This document shows positions 45,569-53,688 of a stretch of DNA of 64,000 bases, in pieces (the stretch's first letter is position 1; each line of letters starts with the position of its first letter). The DNA is taken from positions 1-64,000 of the forward strand of contig VBAH01000007.1 of NCBI GenBank assembly GCA_005884685.1, in the 5' to 3' direction. The position numbers and the translations under genes were made by a program. The DNA comes from Alphaproteobacteria bacterium (GTDB lineage: Bacteria; Pseudomonadota; Alphaproteobacteria; Rhizobiales; Xanthobacteraceae). The notes beneath the pieces were generated by a model. The model ran no database searches. It was given only the letters and a program-made list of their open reading frames with translations, and had not been told where the DNA came from.

Positions 45569-47125
45569 CTACCCTGCGCGGCGCCGGCCGCCCTCCTGCT
45601 GTTCCGCAACATCGACTTCCGCGAGCGGCGCGATGGCCGGCGCGTTAAGCACCTCGCCGTCGATGCCGAACTGCGAGCCGTGACACGGACAATCCCAACA
45701 GCGCTCGAACGAATTCCAGTGCAGATGGCAACCGAGATGCGTGCAGGCCGCCGAGCGCACGTGCAGCCTCCCGCCCTCATCGCGGTAGGCCGCGACCTTG
45801 GAAAGCCCCTGCCGCACGATCGCGCCTTTGCCGCGCTCGATCTCGTCGAACGAGCTGACTTCACCGGGTGCGATGTATTCGGCGAAATTCTTGATCGCGG
45901 TGGCATTCTCGCTGATGAAAGTGCCGAGCGCACTCTTCGTCTTGCGCTCGGGGCCGTAGAGTTGCTGCCACAGCTCGCGGCCCTGCATGATCATCGAGGC
46001 GATGATCAGGCTGCCGACCACGCCGTGGGTGATGCCCTGGCCGGAGTCGCCGGTGTGCACGTAGACATTCTTGCTGCCCGGGTTACGGCCGCTGAAAGCC
46101 GAATAGTCGATGGTATCGAGAACCTGCCCGGACCACCGGTGGGTCACGCCACCAAGGTCCGGAAGCAGATTGCGGATCCAGGCTTCCAGCGCCTCGTAAC
46201 GGATCTCCGCGTCGTCGGCTTCACCGCTCTTGTGATCTTCGCCGCCGACGATCAGGTAGTCGTGCGCCTTGCCGGGATGCGGGCGCACGTAGTGATAGGG
46301 ATCGAGCGTGTCCCAGTAGAGCCCGTCGGGGAGCGCGCCGCGCGGCAATTCCAGCGCCATTGCGTAGGTGCGATACGGCGCCTGCTTGGTATGGAGCGCA
46401 TAGCGGTCGTTGATCGGTGAGTTGGTCGCGACGACCGCGTGTTTGGCGCGGACGGTCGCACCACCCTCCGTCTTCACCACGACACCGGCCTTGTCCTCCT
46501 CGACCTCCATCACGGCCGTGTCGGCGAAAAGCTTGCCGCCGCGCGCCTCAATGCAGCGCACGAGGCCTTTGAGATATTTGAGCGGATGGAAGGTCCCCTG
46601 ATTGGGGTAGCGCAGGCAGCGTGTCTTCTCGTGACCCTTGAACGGCAAGCCGACCGCGATCTCGCACGGCATACCCACACTCCGCGAGGCGTCGCGTTCG
46701 TCGTCGATTTCCTTCTGTTCGGTATGTGGCCCGGGAAACAGGACGCCGTCGACACGGCGGAAATCGCAGGCGATACTTTCGGATTGCTGGATCGTGGCGA
46801 TACGATCGATCGCGGCCTGCTGGCTGACATAAAAATCCTTCGCCAGCTTCTCGCCACGCCTTCCGATCATGGTCTTGAAGGTGTCGTCGTTGTTGGCGCT
46901 GAGATGCGCCGTCGTGCGCGCCGTCATGCCCGTGCCGATTTTGCCGCGGTCGAGCACGACCACCTTCTGGCCTTGGCCGGAGAGCTCATAAGCGGTCGAA
47001 AGGCCGGCGATACCACTGCCGACAATCACGGTGTCGCAGGAAATCTTCCGCGTCAGCGGCGATGCGGCCGGTGCGACATCGATATCCATCCACAGCGAAC
47101 GGCTGCGTTCATCACCGACATTCAT
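45569..47125 (-). CDS. FAD-dependent oxidoreductase fused to a Rieske domain
   Basis: A 518-residue protein with an N-terminal DAO-type FAD domain (VIVGSGIAGLSTAYELSG, about 30-47; TAHLSANNDD after it) and a C-terminal Rieske [2Fe-2S] domain whose ligands are C461-x-H463 and C479-x2-H482 (CTHLGC and CPCH). This architecture is known from YhfW-like and glycine-oxidase-like families in alphaproteobacteria. The Rieske cluster would carry electrons between flavin and an unknown partner. No signal peptide. Next to it on the same strand is a 72-residue small protein. Confidence 0.9.
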   Translation of the reverse strand: MNVGDERSRSLWMDIDVAPAASPLTRKISCDTVIVGSGIAGLSTAYELSGQGQKVVVLDRGKIGTGMTARTTAHLSANNDDTFKTMIGRRGEKLAKDFYVSQQAAIDRIATIQQSESIACDFRRVDGVLFPGPHTEQKEIDDERDASRSVGMPCEIAVGLPFKGHEKTRCLRYPNQGTFHPLKYLKGLVRCIEARGGKLFADTAVMEVEEDKAGVVVKTEGGATVRAKHAVVATNSPINDRYALHTKQAPYRTYAMALELPRGALPDGLYWDTLDPYHYVRPHPGKAHDYLIVGGEDHKSGEADDAEIRYEALEAWIRNLLPDLGGVTHRWSGQVLDTIDYSAFSGRNPGSKNVYVHTGDSGQGITHGVVGSLIIASMIMQGRELWQQLYGPERKTKSALGTFISENATAIKNFAEYIAPGEVSSFDEIERGKGAIVRQGLSKVAAYRDEGGRLHVRSAACTHLGCHLHWNSFERCWDCPCHGSQFGIDGEVLNAPAIAPLAEVDVAEQQEGGRRRAG

Positions 47126-47196
47126 GAGTGTCTCTCATTCGAACTTGCGCACCGAGCCCCGGCCGAGCCGGCCGGGGCCTTCGATTGCGTGCGCGC

Positions 47197-47517
47197 CTAC
47201 CACTCGCGGGACCGGCGCAGATACACACGCTCTTCCGGGATCACGAGCGGTGCCATGTCGTCGCCGCGCCGGAACGCTCCGGTCACGGCACTGCGCCGCG
47301 AGCGCGTATCGGTCCCTGCGCCGGCCGCGCCGCCGGCGGAACCACCAGCCGATGCACCGGCCGAGCCGCCGCCCGCATCCGCTCCTGTGCTCGCACCGGC
47401 CCCCGCGCCAGCTCCGCCTGCGGCGCCTCCGCCGCCTGCACCGCCGCCCGCCTGGGCGAACGCGAAAGTGCACCCGGCCGCGATGAAAGCGGCGGTCAAC
47501 AATGGGGTCGCTCTCAT
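47197..47517 (-). CDS. Exported Gly/Ala-rich protein
   Basis: A 106-residue protein: signal peptide (about 1-21, cleavage after AFA), then a stretch of about 45 residues made of Gly, Ala and Ser (AGGGAGGGGAAGG pattern), and a conserved-looking C-terminal tail with RRGDDMAPLVIPEERVYLRRSREW. The start at 47517 has AAGGAG 6 bases upstream, which decides against longer forms. Likely periplasmic or surface, function unknown. Confidence 0.65.
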   Translation of the reverse strand: MRATPLLTAAFIAAGCTFAFAQAGGGAGGGGAAGGAGAGAGASTGADAGGGSAGASAGGSAGGAAGAGTDTRSRRSAVTGAFRRGDDMAPLVIPEERVYLRRSREW

Positions 47518-47699
47518 GGAAAACTCCTTGGTTCCCTCTCGACGCTGTCGCGTCTGTTGAAAGAAAACCGGCGCGCCGCAACATGGTTCCGGCGGGGAGC
47601 GCGCGTGTTGCGCCGTCGATGCGTGAATGCCGCGCGCGATGGAGCGAGTATCCGCGTGACGCAATTTCTGTGCGGGATGCAAGCAGCTGAACTTGCCGC

Positions 47700-47775
47700 T
47701 GGCGCTCCCTAGGGGAATCGAACCCCTGTTTCAGCCTTGAGAGGGCCGCGTCCTAGACCGCTAGACGAAGGGAGC
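47700..47775 (-). tRNA. tRNA-Glu (CTC)
   Basis: On the minus strand the sequence folds into a full cloverleaf of 76 nt including an encoded CCA: acceptor GCTCCCT paired with AGGGAGC, D-arm with AGCGGTCTAGGAC, anticodon stem CGGCC/GGCTG enclosing loop CTCTCAA with anticodon CTC, and T-arm with GGTTCGATTCC. Discriminator G and anticodon CTC read GAG codons as glutamate. Confidence 0.95.
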
Positions 47776-47828
47776 GTGCGCAAACGAAATAGCCCCGATC
47801 GTCGGGCTTCGCAAGCGCGGGGCCAAGG

Positions 47829-48635
47829 TCAAGGCGTGTTGGAGAAGTTCAAGCGTCCGGCCGGCTGCAGGGTGTTCACGTCGAACGTGCGCACCTCGAT
47901 CTTGCCTTCGTTCTCCAGCGTGATCACGAGGCGATCGCCCGCAACCGCGCTTTGAACGATGCGCGCACCGCGCGGCAACGCCAGCGTCATGTCGGCCGGG
48001 ATGGCGGATGCTTCGGGCAGCTTGTCGGCGGTCTTCGCCGTGGTCCCGTCGCTCCTGAACATCCGGTAGCCGATGAAGCCGAATACCGAGCCGGCCGCGA
48101 TCAACGTGACCGCCATCGTGACGAGCATCAGCTTGCGCACCTTGGCGATCACGTTGGCGGCGTCAGGGCCGGGCCTCGGCTCGTCCTCCGCCACCAGCGG
48201 CGGCGGAACGATGTCGGACTCGTTCGGCGCGTCGTGAGCGTTCCCGGCCACGCCGCTTTCCTGTGCGGCGACCGGCTGGTCCGCTGGCGCTGTCTCGGCG
48301 TGATCGGACACGTGCTCCGCCGTTTCCGCGGGCGCCTCGCGCTCGACCTGCTTCGCGGCTGCAAACAGTTCCGCTTCGAGCTCGGCGAGCGCCTTGTCGG
48401 CGTCGAGCCGCGATTCCTCCGCAGTCGGCTCGGGTGCGGGCTCCTGAGCGGGATCAGCAGGCGCGTCCTCGCCCGCCGAACGCACCGGGAGCGGGGCGGG
48501 CCGCGGCGGATCGAACGGCCGCGTCAGTTCCTCGAGCGACTGCGCCAGCAGCTCGGAGAGCCGCGTTGCGGGATCGACCGGCTTGCCCGCGCCGAGCGTC
48601 CGATCCAAAGAGGATTTGTCAGTGGCGGAATTCAT
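47829..48635 (-). CDS. Acidic single-span membrane protein
   Basis: A 268-residue protein: N-terminal cytoplasmic region (1-165) very rich in Ala, Pro, Glu and Asp, one transmembrane helix at about 166-188 (LMLVTMAVTLIAAGSVFGFIGYRM), and a C-terminal periplasmic domain of about 80 residues with beta-type sequence VITLENEGKIEVRTFDVNTLQPAGRLNF. I do not recognise a named family, but it is regularly beside rluA-type genes in this order. Its ATG overlaps the start codon of the divergent pseudouridine synthase gene (CATG). Confidence 0.7.
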   Translation of the reverse strand: MNSATDKSSLDRTLGAGKPVDPATRLSELLAQSLEELTRPFDPPRPAPLPVRSAGEDAPADPAQEPAPEPTAEESRLDADKALAELEAELFAAAKQVEREAPAETAEHVSDHAETAPADQPVAAQESGVAGNAHDAPNESDIVPPPLVAEDEPRPGPDAANVIAKVRKLMLVTMAVTLIAAGSVFGFIGYRMFRSDGTTAKTADKLPEASAIPADMTLALPRGARIVQSAVAGDRLVITLENEGKIEVRTFDVNTLQPAGRLNFSNTP

Positions 48636-49671
48636 GACCGACCGGGTCCGGCATCTCTCATTTCATGCGACCGACGCCGAACAGGGCGAACGGCTGGACC
48701 GCCTGCTCACGCAACATGCGGACCTGTCCCGCTCCCGCCTGAAGGCCCTGATCCTGGCCGGCGCGGTCGCGATCGATGGGGCCACAGTCCGCGATCCCAG
48801 TCGTTGCGTCAATCGCGGCGAGGCCGTCACGGTCGCGATCCCGCCGGCCGAACCGGCGGAACCCGCCCCCGAGGATATCCCGCTCGCCATCCTCTACGAG
48901 GACGACGCCCTCATCGTGATCGACAAGCCGAAGGGACTGGTGGTGCATCCGGCCGCTGGAAACCGTACCGGTACGCTGGTGAACGCGCTGATCGCGCATT
49001 GCGGTGCAAGCCTGTCCGGGATCGGCGGGGTGAAGCGCCCCGGCATCGTGCACCGGCTCGACAAGGATACCACCGGCGTGATGGTGGTGGCGAAGACCGA
49101 CCGCGCCCACCGCCGCCTTTCCGCGCAGTTCGCCGACCATGGCCGCACCGGCCCGCTGCAGCGAGCTTATCTCGCCTTCGTGTGGGGCGTACCGGACCGC
49201 CCGCAAGGCACCATCGACGCCCCGCTCGACCGCCATCCGAAGGCGCGCGACAAGCGGGCCGTGCGCGCGGGCGGACGCGCCGCGATAACGCACTGGCAGC
49301 TCCTCGAGACGTACCAAGGCCGCGACGGCAAGCCGGTCGCAAGCCTGCTCGTCTGCCAGTTGGAGACCGGCCGCACCCACCAGATCCGTGTGCATCTCGC
49401 GCACATCGGGCATCCGCTGCTCGGCGACGACACCTACGGCCCCGGCTTCAGGACCAAGGCCGCACTTTTGGCTCCGGAAACTCGCCAAGCCTTTGAGGCC
49501 CTTGGCAGACAGGCTTTGCATGCCCATATCCTGGGCTTCGAGCACCCCGAAACAGGCGCGCAAGTTAATTTCAAAAGCGGCCTGCCGGACGATCTAAAGC
49601 GATTGCGACAATCCCTCGCCAAGCCTGCGACGGAGCGCCGCCGCTCGGTGTCCGACCTGACGAAAACCTGA
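48634..49671 (+). CDS. RluA-family 23S rRNA pseudouridine synthase (RluD-like)
   Basis: A 345-residue enzyme with an N-terminal S4 RNA-binding domain (about 12-75) and a catalytic domain containing HRLDKDTTG (D143 the catalytic aspartate), VVAKTDRAHRRLS and ETGRTHQIRVHLAHIGHPLLGD. It converts uridines in 23S rRNA to pseudouridine. The ATG at 48634 overlaps the divergent start codon at 48633-48635; a GTG 12 bases upstream is an alternative. rpoH follows 221 bp downstream. Confidence 0.9.
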   Translation: MTDRVRHLSFHATDAEQGERLDRLLTQHADLSRSRLKALILAGAVAIDGATVRDPSRCVNRGEAVTVAIPPAEPAEPAPEDIPLAILYEDDALIVIDKPKGLVVHPAAGNRTGTLVNALIAHCGASLSGIGGVKRPGIVHRLDKDTTGVMVVAKTDRAHRRLSAQFADHGRTGPLQRAYLAFVWGVPDRPQGTIDAPLDRHPKARDKRAVRAGGRAAITHWQLLETYQGRDGKPVASLLVCQLETGRTHQIRVHLAHIGHPLLGDDTYGPGFRTKAALLAPETRQAFEALGRQALHAHILGFEHPETGAQVNFKSGLPDDLKRLRQSLAKPATERRRSVSDLTKT

Positions 49672-49778
49672 ACAAGTCCAATCCCTTGGACCTCATCTGT
49701 CACGAAAATCACAGCACCATCAAGGTGATGTGACGGACCCGTAACTTCCGCTGCATCCCTAAAACCGTGTATGGTTCC

Positions 49779-49807
49779 TGCAACTGCGGTCGAGCTTCGC
49801 AGTTGCA
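49779..49807 (+). promoter_or_regulatory. Leader hairpin upstream of rpoH
   Basis: Perfect 10-bp inverted repeat TGCAACTGCG (49779-49788) and CGCAGTTGCA (49798-49807) with a 9-base loop, 86 bp before the rpoH ATG. It is either an operator dyad in the promoter or a leader hairpin, depending on where transcription starts. Confidence 0.6.
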
Positions 49808-49819
49808 ATGATGCGCCGC

Positions 49820-49847
49820 GGTCACCGGCTCCGGGGGAGGGGTGACC
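49820..49847 (+). promoter_or_regulatory. Second rpoH leader hairpin
   Basis: GGTCACC (49820-49826) pairs with GGTGACC (49841-49847); the 14-base loop is GC- and purine-rich and contains GGGGGAGG, a Shine-Dalgarno-like run. Together with the hairpin before it this gives the rpoH message a structured 5' region, as expected of heat-controlled translation. That role is inference. Confidence 0.5.
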
Positions 49848-49892
49848 AAGGCAGCCCGCCGCAATGGGGGCAAACAACGAAAGGGCGCTACC

Positions 49893-50801
49893 ATGGCCCG
49901 TGCCACGGCCTTGCCGATTATCTCAGCCGAATCCGGCCTCTCGCGCTATCTCGAGGAAATCCGCCGGTTCCCGATGCTGGAGCCGCAGGAAGAGTATATG
50001 CTGGCGAAGAGCTGGCGCGAGCACGGCGATCGTGATGCGGCGCACAAACTCGTCACCAGCCATCTGCGGCTCGTCGCCAAGATCGCGATGGGCTACCGCG
50101 GCTACGGCCTGCCAATCTCCGAGGTGATCTCGGAAGGCAATGTCGGCCTGATGCAGGCGGTGAAACGCTTCGAACCCGAGAAGGGCTTCCGCCTCGCCAC
50201 CTATGCGATGTGGTGGATCAAGGCATCGATCCAGGAATACATCCTGCGCTCGTGGTCGCTCGTGAAAATGGGCACGACTGCGAACCAGAAGAAGCTGTTC
50301 TTCAACCTGCGCAAGGCGAAGAGCAAGATCTCCGCGCTCGAGGAAGGCGACATGCGGCCCGATCAGGTGAAGCTGATCGCCAAGCGCCTCGGCGTGCCGG
50401 AGCAGGACGTGATCGACATGAACCGCCGCCTCGGCGGCGACGCCTCGCTCAATGCGCCGATCCGCGAGGACGGCGATGCCGGCGAATGGCAGGATTGGCT
50501 GGTCGACGACTCGGCGAGCCAGGAAACCCGGCTGATGGCCGACGAGCAGGCCGACAACCGCCATCGCGCGCTGCGCGACGCGATGTCGGTGCTGAACGAG
50601 CGCGAGCGGCGCATCTTCGAGGCGCGGCGCCTCGCCGACGATCCGATCACCTTGGAAGAACTCGCCGAGGAATTCGGCGTCTCACGCGAGCGCGTGCGGC
50701 AGATCGAGGTGCGCGCATTCGAAAAGGTGCAGAAGGCCGTGAAGAACCGCGTCGCCGCGATGGAATCACCGCCGACCCAGCCGGCGCTGGCCGTGCACTA
50801 A
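49893..50801 (+). CDS. rpoH: RNA polymerase heat-shock sigma factor RpoH
   Basis: A 302-residue sigma-32 factor. Region 2 has GNVGLMQAVKRFEPEKGFRLATYAMWWIKASIQEYILRSW-type sequence; the RpoH box Q132KKLFFNLR140 is diagnostic; region 4 has a helix-turn-helix (LEELAEEFGVSRERVRQIEVRAFEK). The ATG at 49893 has GAAAGGG 7 bases upstream and starts MARATALPI. Directs transcription of chaperone and protease genes. Many alphaproteobacteria have two or more rpoH genes; this could be any of them. A strong terminator follows. Confidence 0.95.
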   Translation: MARATALPIISAESGLSRYLEEIRRFPMLEPQEEYMLAKSWREHGDRDAAHKLVTSHLRLVAKIAMGYRGYGLPISEVISEGNVGLMQAVKRFEPEKGFRLATYAMWWIKASIQEYILRSWSLVKMGTTANQKKLFFNLRKAKSKISALEEGDMRPDQVKLIAKRLGVPEQDVIDMNRRLGGDASLNAPIREDGDAGEWQDWLVDDSASQETRLMADEQADNRHRALRDAMSVLNERERRIFEARRLADDPITLEELAEEFGVSRERVRQIEVRAFEKVQKAVKNRVAAMESPPTQPALAVH

Positions 50802-50835
50802 ATCTGGCAGGCGGAATGCTCGTAGCAGTGCCGAA

Positions 50836-50865
50836 GCTCGGCGTCGAACGACGCCGAGCATTTTT
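50836..50865 (+). terminator. Rho-independent terminator after rpoH
   Basis: GCTCGGCGTCG and CGACGCCGAGC form an 11-bp perfect stem with a very small loop, followed by ATTTTTG. Located 35 bp after the rpoH stop. Confidence 0.85.
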
Positions 50866-51089
50866 GTTCGCGAAGTTGAATAAAGTTCGCTGCGTTGTGC
50901 AACGACGGCCGAGGATTGGGGGACGACGGAGTTGGAGACTCACTGCAAATGTCTCCCTTTGTCCGCTTTGGCCCACAAGCCGATATCCGCTCGCGGCATG
51001 CGATCTTGCCCGAGCGCGGCCTGGGCCACAAACAGCACGGAACCGCATCCTGGCTTCCTTTGCTCTTGCGACTTGTGCATAACGACGGA
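50866..51089. repeat. Degenerate dispersed-repeat-like intergenic sequence
   Basis: No gene. The part from about 50935 to 51010 (with TGTCCGCTTTGGCCCACAAG and GATATCCGC) resembles a family of short intergenic repeats common in Bradyrhizobium-like genomes, as does 51330-51420. The identification rests on memory of the pattern. Confidence 0.45.
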
Positions 51090-51275
51090 ATGGCAAAAGC
51101 AAAAGTAGACTTCAGGCCGAACCGTATCGATGAGGGCAACTGGAAGATCGTAGCGGTGCTGCCCGGTCACGAGGACCGCGAGATCAAAGGGCTGACCAGT
51201 CGCGAAGATTGCTACGACTGGATTAATGGCAACCGCAAGATCGATTGGCTCCGTTCGCAAGGTTACGCCAAGTGA
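51090..51275 (+). CDS. Conserved small protein
   Basis: A 61-residue soluble basic-acidic protein beginning MAKAKVDFRPNRIDEGNWKI and ending WLRSQGYAK; a beta-rich N-terminal half (VAVLPGHEDREIKGL) is followed by a helix-like EDCYDWINGNRKID. The pattern is like those of conserved rhizobial small proteins, which suggests it is real; function unknown. Longer reading frame upstream is repeat-derived and not counted. Confidence 0.6.
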   Translation: MAKAKVDFRPNRIDEGNWKIVAVLPGHEDREIKGLTSREDCYDWINGNRKIDWLRSQGYAK

Positions 51276-51578
51276 CCGCGATCTGTTCGACCATCGGGCA
51301 GGCCGGCAACTGGTCCTGACCGCGCGTTCGCTGAATGCGTCAGCTGGCCGAAAGGCCAGCCGTTCGCTTCAGGCCGGCTCTCGGCCAGAAGCCGACATTG
51401 CGCGTGCTCTTCAGTGCGAACCACGAGGCACTGGCAAGAAACAGTCGAAGCGAGAAAAGGTTAGGTTTGCCTTCTGAATGGGTATATGTTGCGCACATTA
51501 CCGGCATGTCGAGCAGATACCCAGGCGCCGGTGGCCGAGAGAGGCGTGCGCTCCCGCCTGCAAAGGATGAGGAGCACG
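51276..51578. repeat. 303-bp intergenic region with repeat-like sequence
   Basis: No gene. From about 51330 to 51425 the text GGCCGAAAGGCCAGCC, GCCGGCTCTCGGCC and GAAGCCGACATTGCGC forms nested hairpins of a dispersed intergenic repeat type. The rest may hold the promoter for the small gene at 51579. Confidence 0.45.
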
Positions 51579-51791
51579 ATGTTGAAGGCACCCCTTCTTT
51601 CCAAGGCATTGGCCTATCACCGCAAGGCCTCGACCTGCCGCGATTTGGCTGCTTGCGCAAAATCCGCGGCGGATCGGGAACAACTCCTTTCGATGCAAAG
51701 ATCATGGCTCGCTCGCGCCGCGAGCGAAGATTGGCGTGACGGCTTGCCACCGCTACCGCCCGTTCAATCGAGGGCTTTGTCAACAGTGTGA
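51579..51791 (+). CDS. Conserved small helical protein
   Basis: A 70-residue protein beginning MLKAPLLSKALAYHRKAST with the pattern CRDLAACAKSAADREQLLSMQRSWLARAA. This spacing (a residue pair about every 20, then LL and W-LA) is seen in many short Rhizobiales proteins that occur in multiple copies. AGGAG lies 6 bases before the ATG, supporting the start. Function unknown. Confidence 0.6.
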   Translation: MLKAPLLSKALAYHRKASTCRDLAACAKSAADREQLLSMQRSWLARAASEDWRDGLPPLPPVQSRALSTV

Positions 51792-51858
51792 CGGGGCTGA
51801 GCATGCCGGCTGTCAGTTGCCAGGCGTGTGGAATTGCCGCCCAAAACAGTGTGAAGAA

Positions 51859-52086
51859 ATGACAAGCATGACGCCGGCAAGCATGGCGCCTCAGACGATT
51901 CATCTCGAGGCGGGCGATGAGATTGCACTCAAATATCTCGGCGCGGCGGCCGTTCTCCAGTGGCACAGTTTTCCGGAGGCCGTGCGGCAATCGTTGTTGC
52001 AGCAGGCCGACTCTGTCGGCGGATTGCCAGCGGTCGGACGGTTGCACGATCAGATCAAGGAGCTCATCGCTCGCGTACGCGGCTGA
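51859..52086 (+). CDS. Conserved small protein
   Basis: A 75-residue protein with the conserved-looking core HLEAGDEIALKYLGAAAVLQWHSFPEAVRQSLLQQA. It lies 67 bp after the preceding small gene on the same strand. The ATG at 51859 is one of three close in-frame choices (51859, 51868, 51886). Function unknown; a weak terminator-like hairpin follows. Confidence 0.6.
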   Translation: MTSMTPASMAPQTIHLEAGDEIALKYLGAAAVLQWHSFPEAVRQSLLQQADSVGGLPAVGRLHDQIKELIARVRG

Positions 52087-52155
52087 GCGCGCGGGCTTGG
52101 CTGAGCCTTGCAGGCAGCGTTCGCGGGGGCGCCGCTACTCCGCGAGCGTGTTGTT

Positions 52156-52178
52156 CCGGTCCGAACGACCGGGCTTTT
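52156..52178 (+). terminator. Weak terminator-like hairpin
   Basis: CCGGTC and GACCGG, 5-base loop, followed by GCTTTT; about 70 bp after the small gene at 51859-52086. Confidence 0.5.
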
Positions 52179-52214
52179 CGGATCGGCGGGTATCCGCAAC
52201 GCTACGCCCGCTCG

Positions 52215-52970
52215 TTACGCGGCGAACGACACCGTCAGCCGCGTGCCGCGTTGGCCATCGCCCGGGGCAAATTCCAGGGTTCCGCCGATTTGCTTTGTGA
52301 GGGACTGAATGAGCTTCATTCCAAGTCCCCTCTGCTTCATCGGATTGAAGTCCGATGGCAACCCCGGCCCGTCGTCCGAAATTGATAACAAGACCGTCGG
52401 GCTGGATGTCTGGATATGGACGATGATATCGCCCGTCGCATATTTGACCGAGTTGGTGATCGACTCCGCAACCAGAAAGCCGATGGGTATACCAAGAGCG
52501 GTCGGGAGGTTGATTTCCGCGCCCTCGACGACAACCGCCCGCCCGGCGCCCTTTTCGAGCAGCAGGTCAGCGATATCGACGCATAACGTCCGTAAATATT
52601 GCTTGAGCTCGACGTTCTTTTGGCGATCGAGGAAATGCAGTCGCCGATGCACCCGTCCAAATGCGGCGACGCGGCCGGCGGCGATGGTGAGCTGGTCGGC
52701 CGCCTCCGGTGTCGGAGCGGCAAGGCTCTGCAGCGACAGCAGGCTCACGATCATCTGGAGACTGTTGCCAAGCCGGTGATCGAACTCCTGCGCCATCAGG
52801 TCTTGCTGCTGGGACAGCACGCTCATCTCGCTGAGCAGTTCTTTCTCGCGCAGCAGAGAGGCGGTTAGCGCGGCCCTATCCGTCTCACCTGTCGAAGCTT
52901 GTCCATTGGTCTGCGCTTGTCCATTGATCTGCCGAAGTTGGCGTTGGTCCGCCAGGCTTGCAATCGTCAT
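52215..52970 (-). CDS. Short histidine kinase, HWE/HisKA_2 type
   Basis: A 251-residue kinase without membrane segments or a recognisable sensor domain. The phospho-acceptor region EFDHRLGNSLQMIVSLLSLQ (H65) and the ATP-binding N box (ESITNSVKYA), G1 box (DDGPGLP) and GLGMKLI are those of HWE/HisKA_2 kinases. Such kinases often feed the PhyR/EcfG general stress response in alphaproteobacteria, but no receiver or sigma gene is beside it. The first 50 residues are probably a coiled coil or partner-binding segment. The 295 bp upstream hold no gene except the terminator and small ORF listed next. Confidence 0.88.
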   Translation of the reverse strand: MTIASLADQRQLRQINGQAQTNGQASTGETDRAALTASLLREKELLSEMSVLSQQQDLMAQEFDHRLGNSLQMIVSLLSLQSLAAPTPEAADQLTIAAGRVAAFGRVHRRLHFLDRQKNVELKQYLRTLCVDIADLLLEKGAGRAVVVEGAEINLPTALGIPIGFLVAESITNSVKYATGDIIVHIQTSSPTVLLSISDDGPGLPSDFNPMKQRGLGMKLIQSLTKQIGGTLEFAPGDGQRGTRLTVSFAA

Positions 52971-53218
52971 GGCCTATCCCTCGCCCGCTGCGGAGCGGAG
53001 TTAGATTCGCAAAAATGGCCGTGGCGAGCGCTCTGAAAGCGCTGCTGTACGAAACCGTACACCCTTATCCAGCGGGTGTCGACGCTTAATTGGGCTTCGC
53101 AGCATGAAATGAATGCACGGGTTATCGGCTCTTGCCGTCACCGTGTTAGCTCTGCGCGATTAAAGACTGGCTTGCGAACAATTACGACAAGTCGGAGAAG
53201 CCTCGCATGGAATCGTAA

Positions 53219-53249
53219 CAGAGCCCGGCACGCGAGCCGGGCTCTGTCT
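53219..53249. terminator. Bidirectional terminator-like hairpin
   Basis: CAGAGCCCGGC (53219-53229) and GCCGGGCTCTG (53236-53246) form an 11-bp stem with a 6-base loop, followed by TCTT on the plus strand. It ends the small gene on the minus strand. Confidence 0.75.
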
Positions 53250-53265
53250 TGCCTGGGACGGCGAA

Positions 53266-53397
53266 TTACTTCTGTTGGCCGGCCGGCTTCTCGGTCGCGG
53301 GTTTCGCGTCGCCCTGAGTCTGCTGCGGCACCGGGGACTTGACGGGCTCGACGCGTGTGGTCCCGGGGGCAGCGGGCTTCTGGTTTTCGTTGGTCAT
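53266..53397 (-). CDS. 43-residue Pro/Gln-rich small protein
   Basis: A short gene reading MTNENQKPAAPGTTRVEPVK, then a Pro/Gln/Lys-rich tail ending KPAGQQK. Support comes from its position: an AT-rich stretch suitable as a promoter lies upstream (53398-53450), and a strong terminator hairpin lies 20 bp after its stop. Disordered, very hydrophilic, no cysteine. Function unknown. Confidence 0.5.
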   Translation of the reverse strand: MTNENQKPAAPGTTRVEPVKSPVPQQTQGDAKPATEKPAGQQK

Positions 53398-53688
53398 TGG
53401 ATAAATCCTTTATGAAAAACACCTAAAATCATTTTCTAGGTACGTAACAAAGATGGGGCGCAAGAGCGCAAGCACAAGACGAAGGCAAGGATATATTCCA
53501 ACGTAGACACGTTTGTACCGCCGCCAGATATCCATCGACTTTGATGCGCAAGAGGCGCATGGTGGCTTCGACCGAAACGCCAGCGCAAAGCGGCCGGCCC
53601 TTCAATCCAACTTGACCGCATCGACCGGAGCCCGATCGGGCGTCCGTTGCACTCGCTCCGAAAACACGTCGGGCGAAAGGGAAACAGC
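53398..53688. promoter_or_regulatory. 291-bp divergent intergenic region
   Basis: Lies between two divergent small genes and contains AT-rich text (AAAAACACCTAAAATCATTTTC) just upstream of the minus-strand one. No convincing gene; probable promoters of both. Confidence 0.4.

Noticed and set aside
51917-52300. Possible small genes between 52087 and 52214
   Set aside because: No similarity, no RBS, and a terminator-like hairpin lies within the region.
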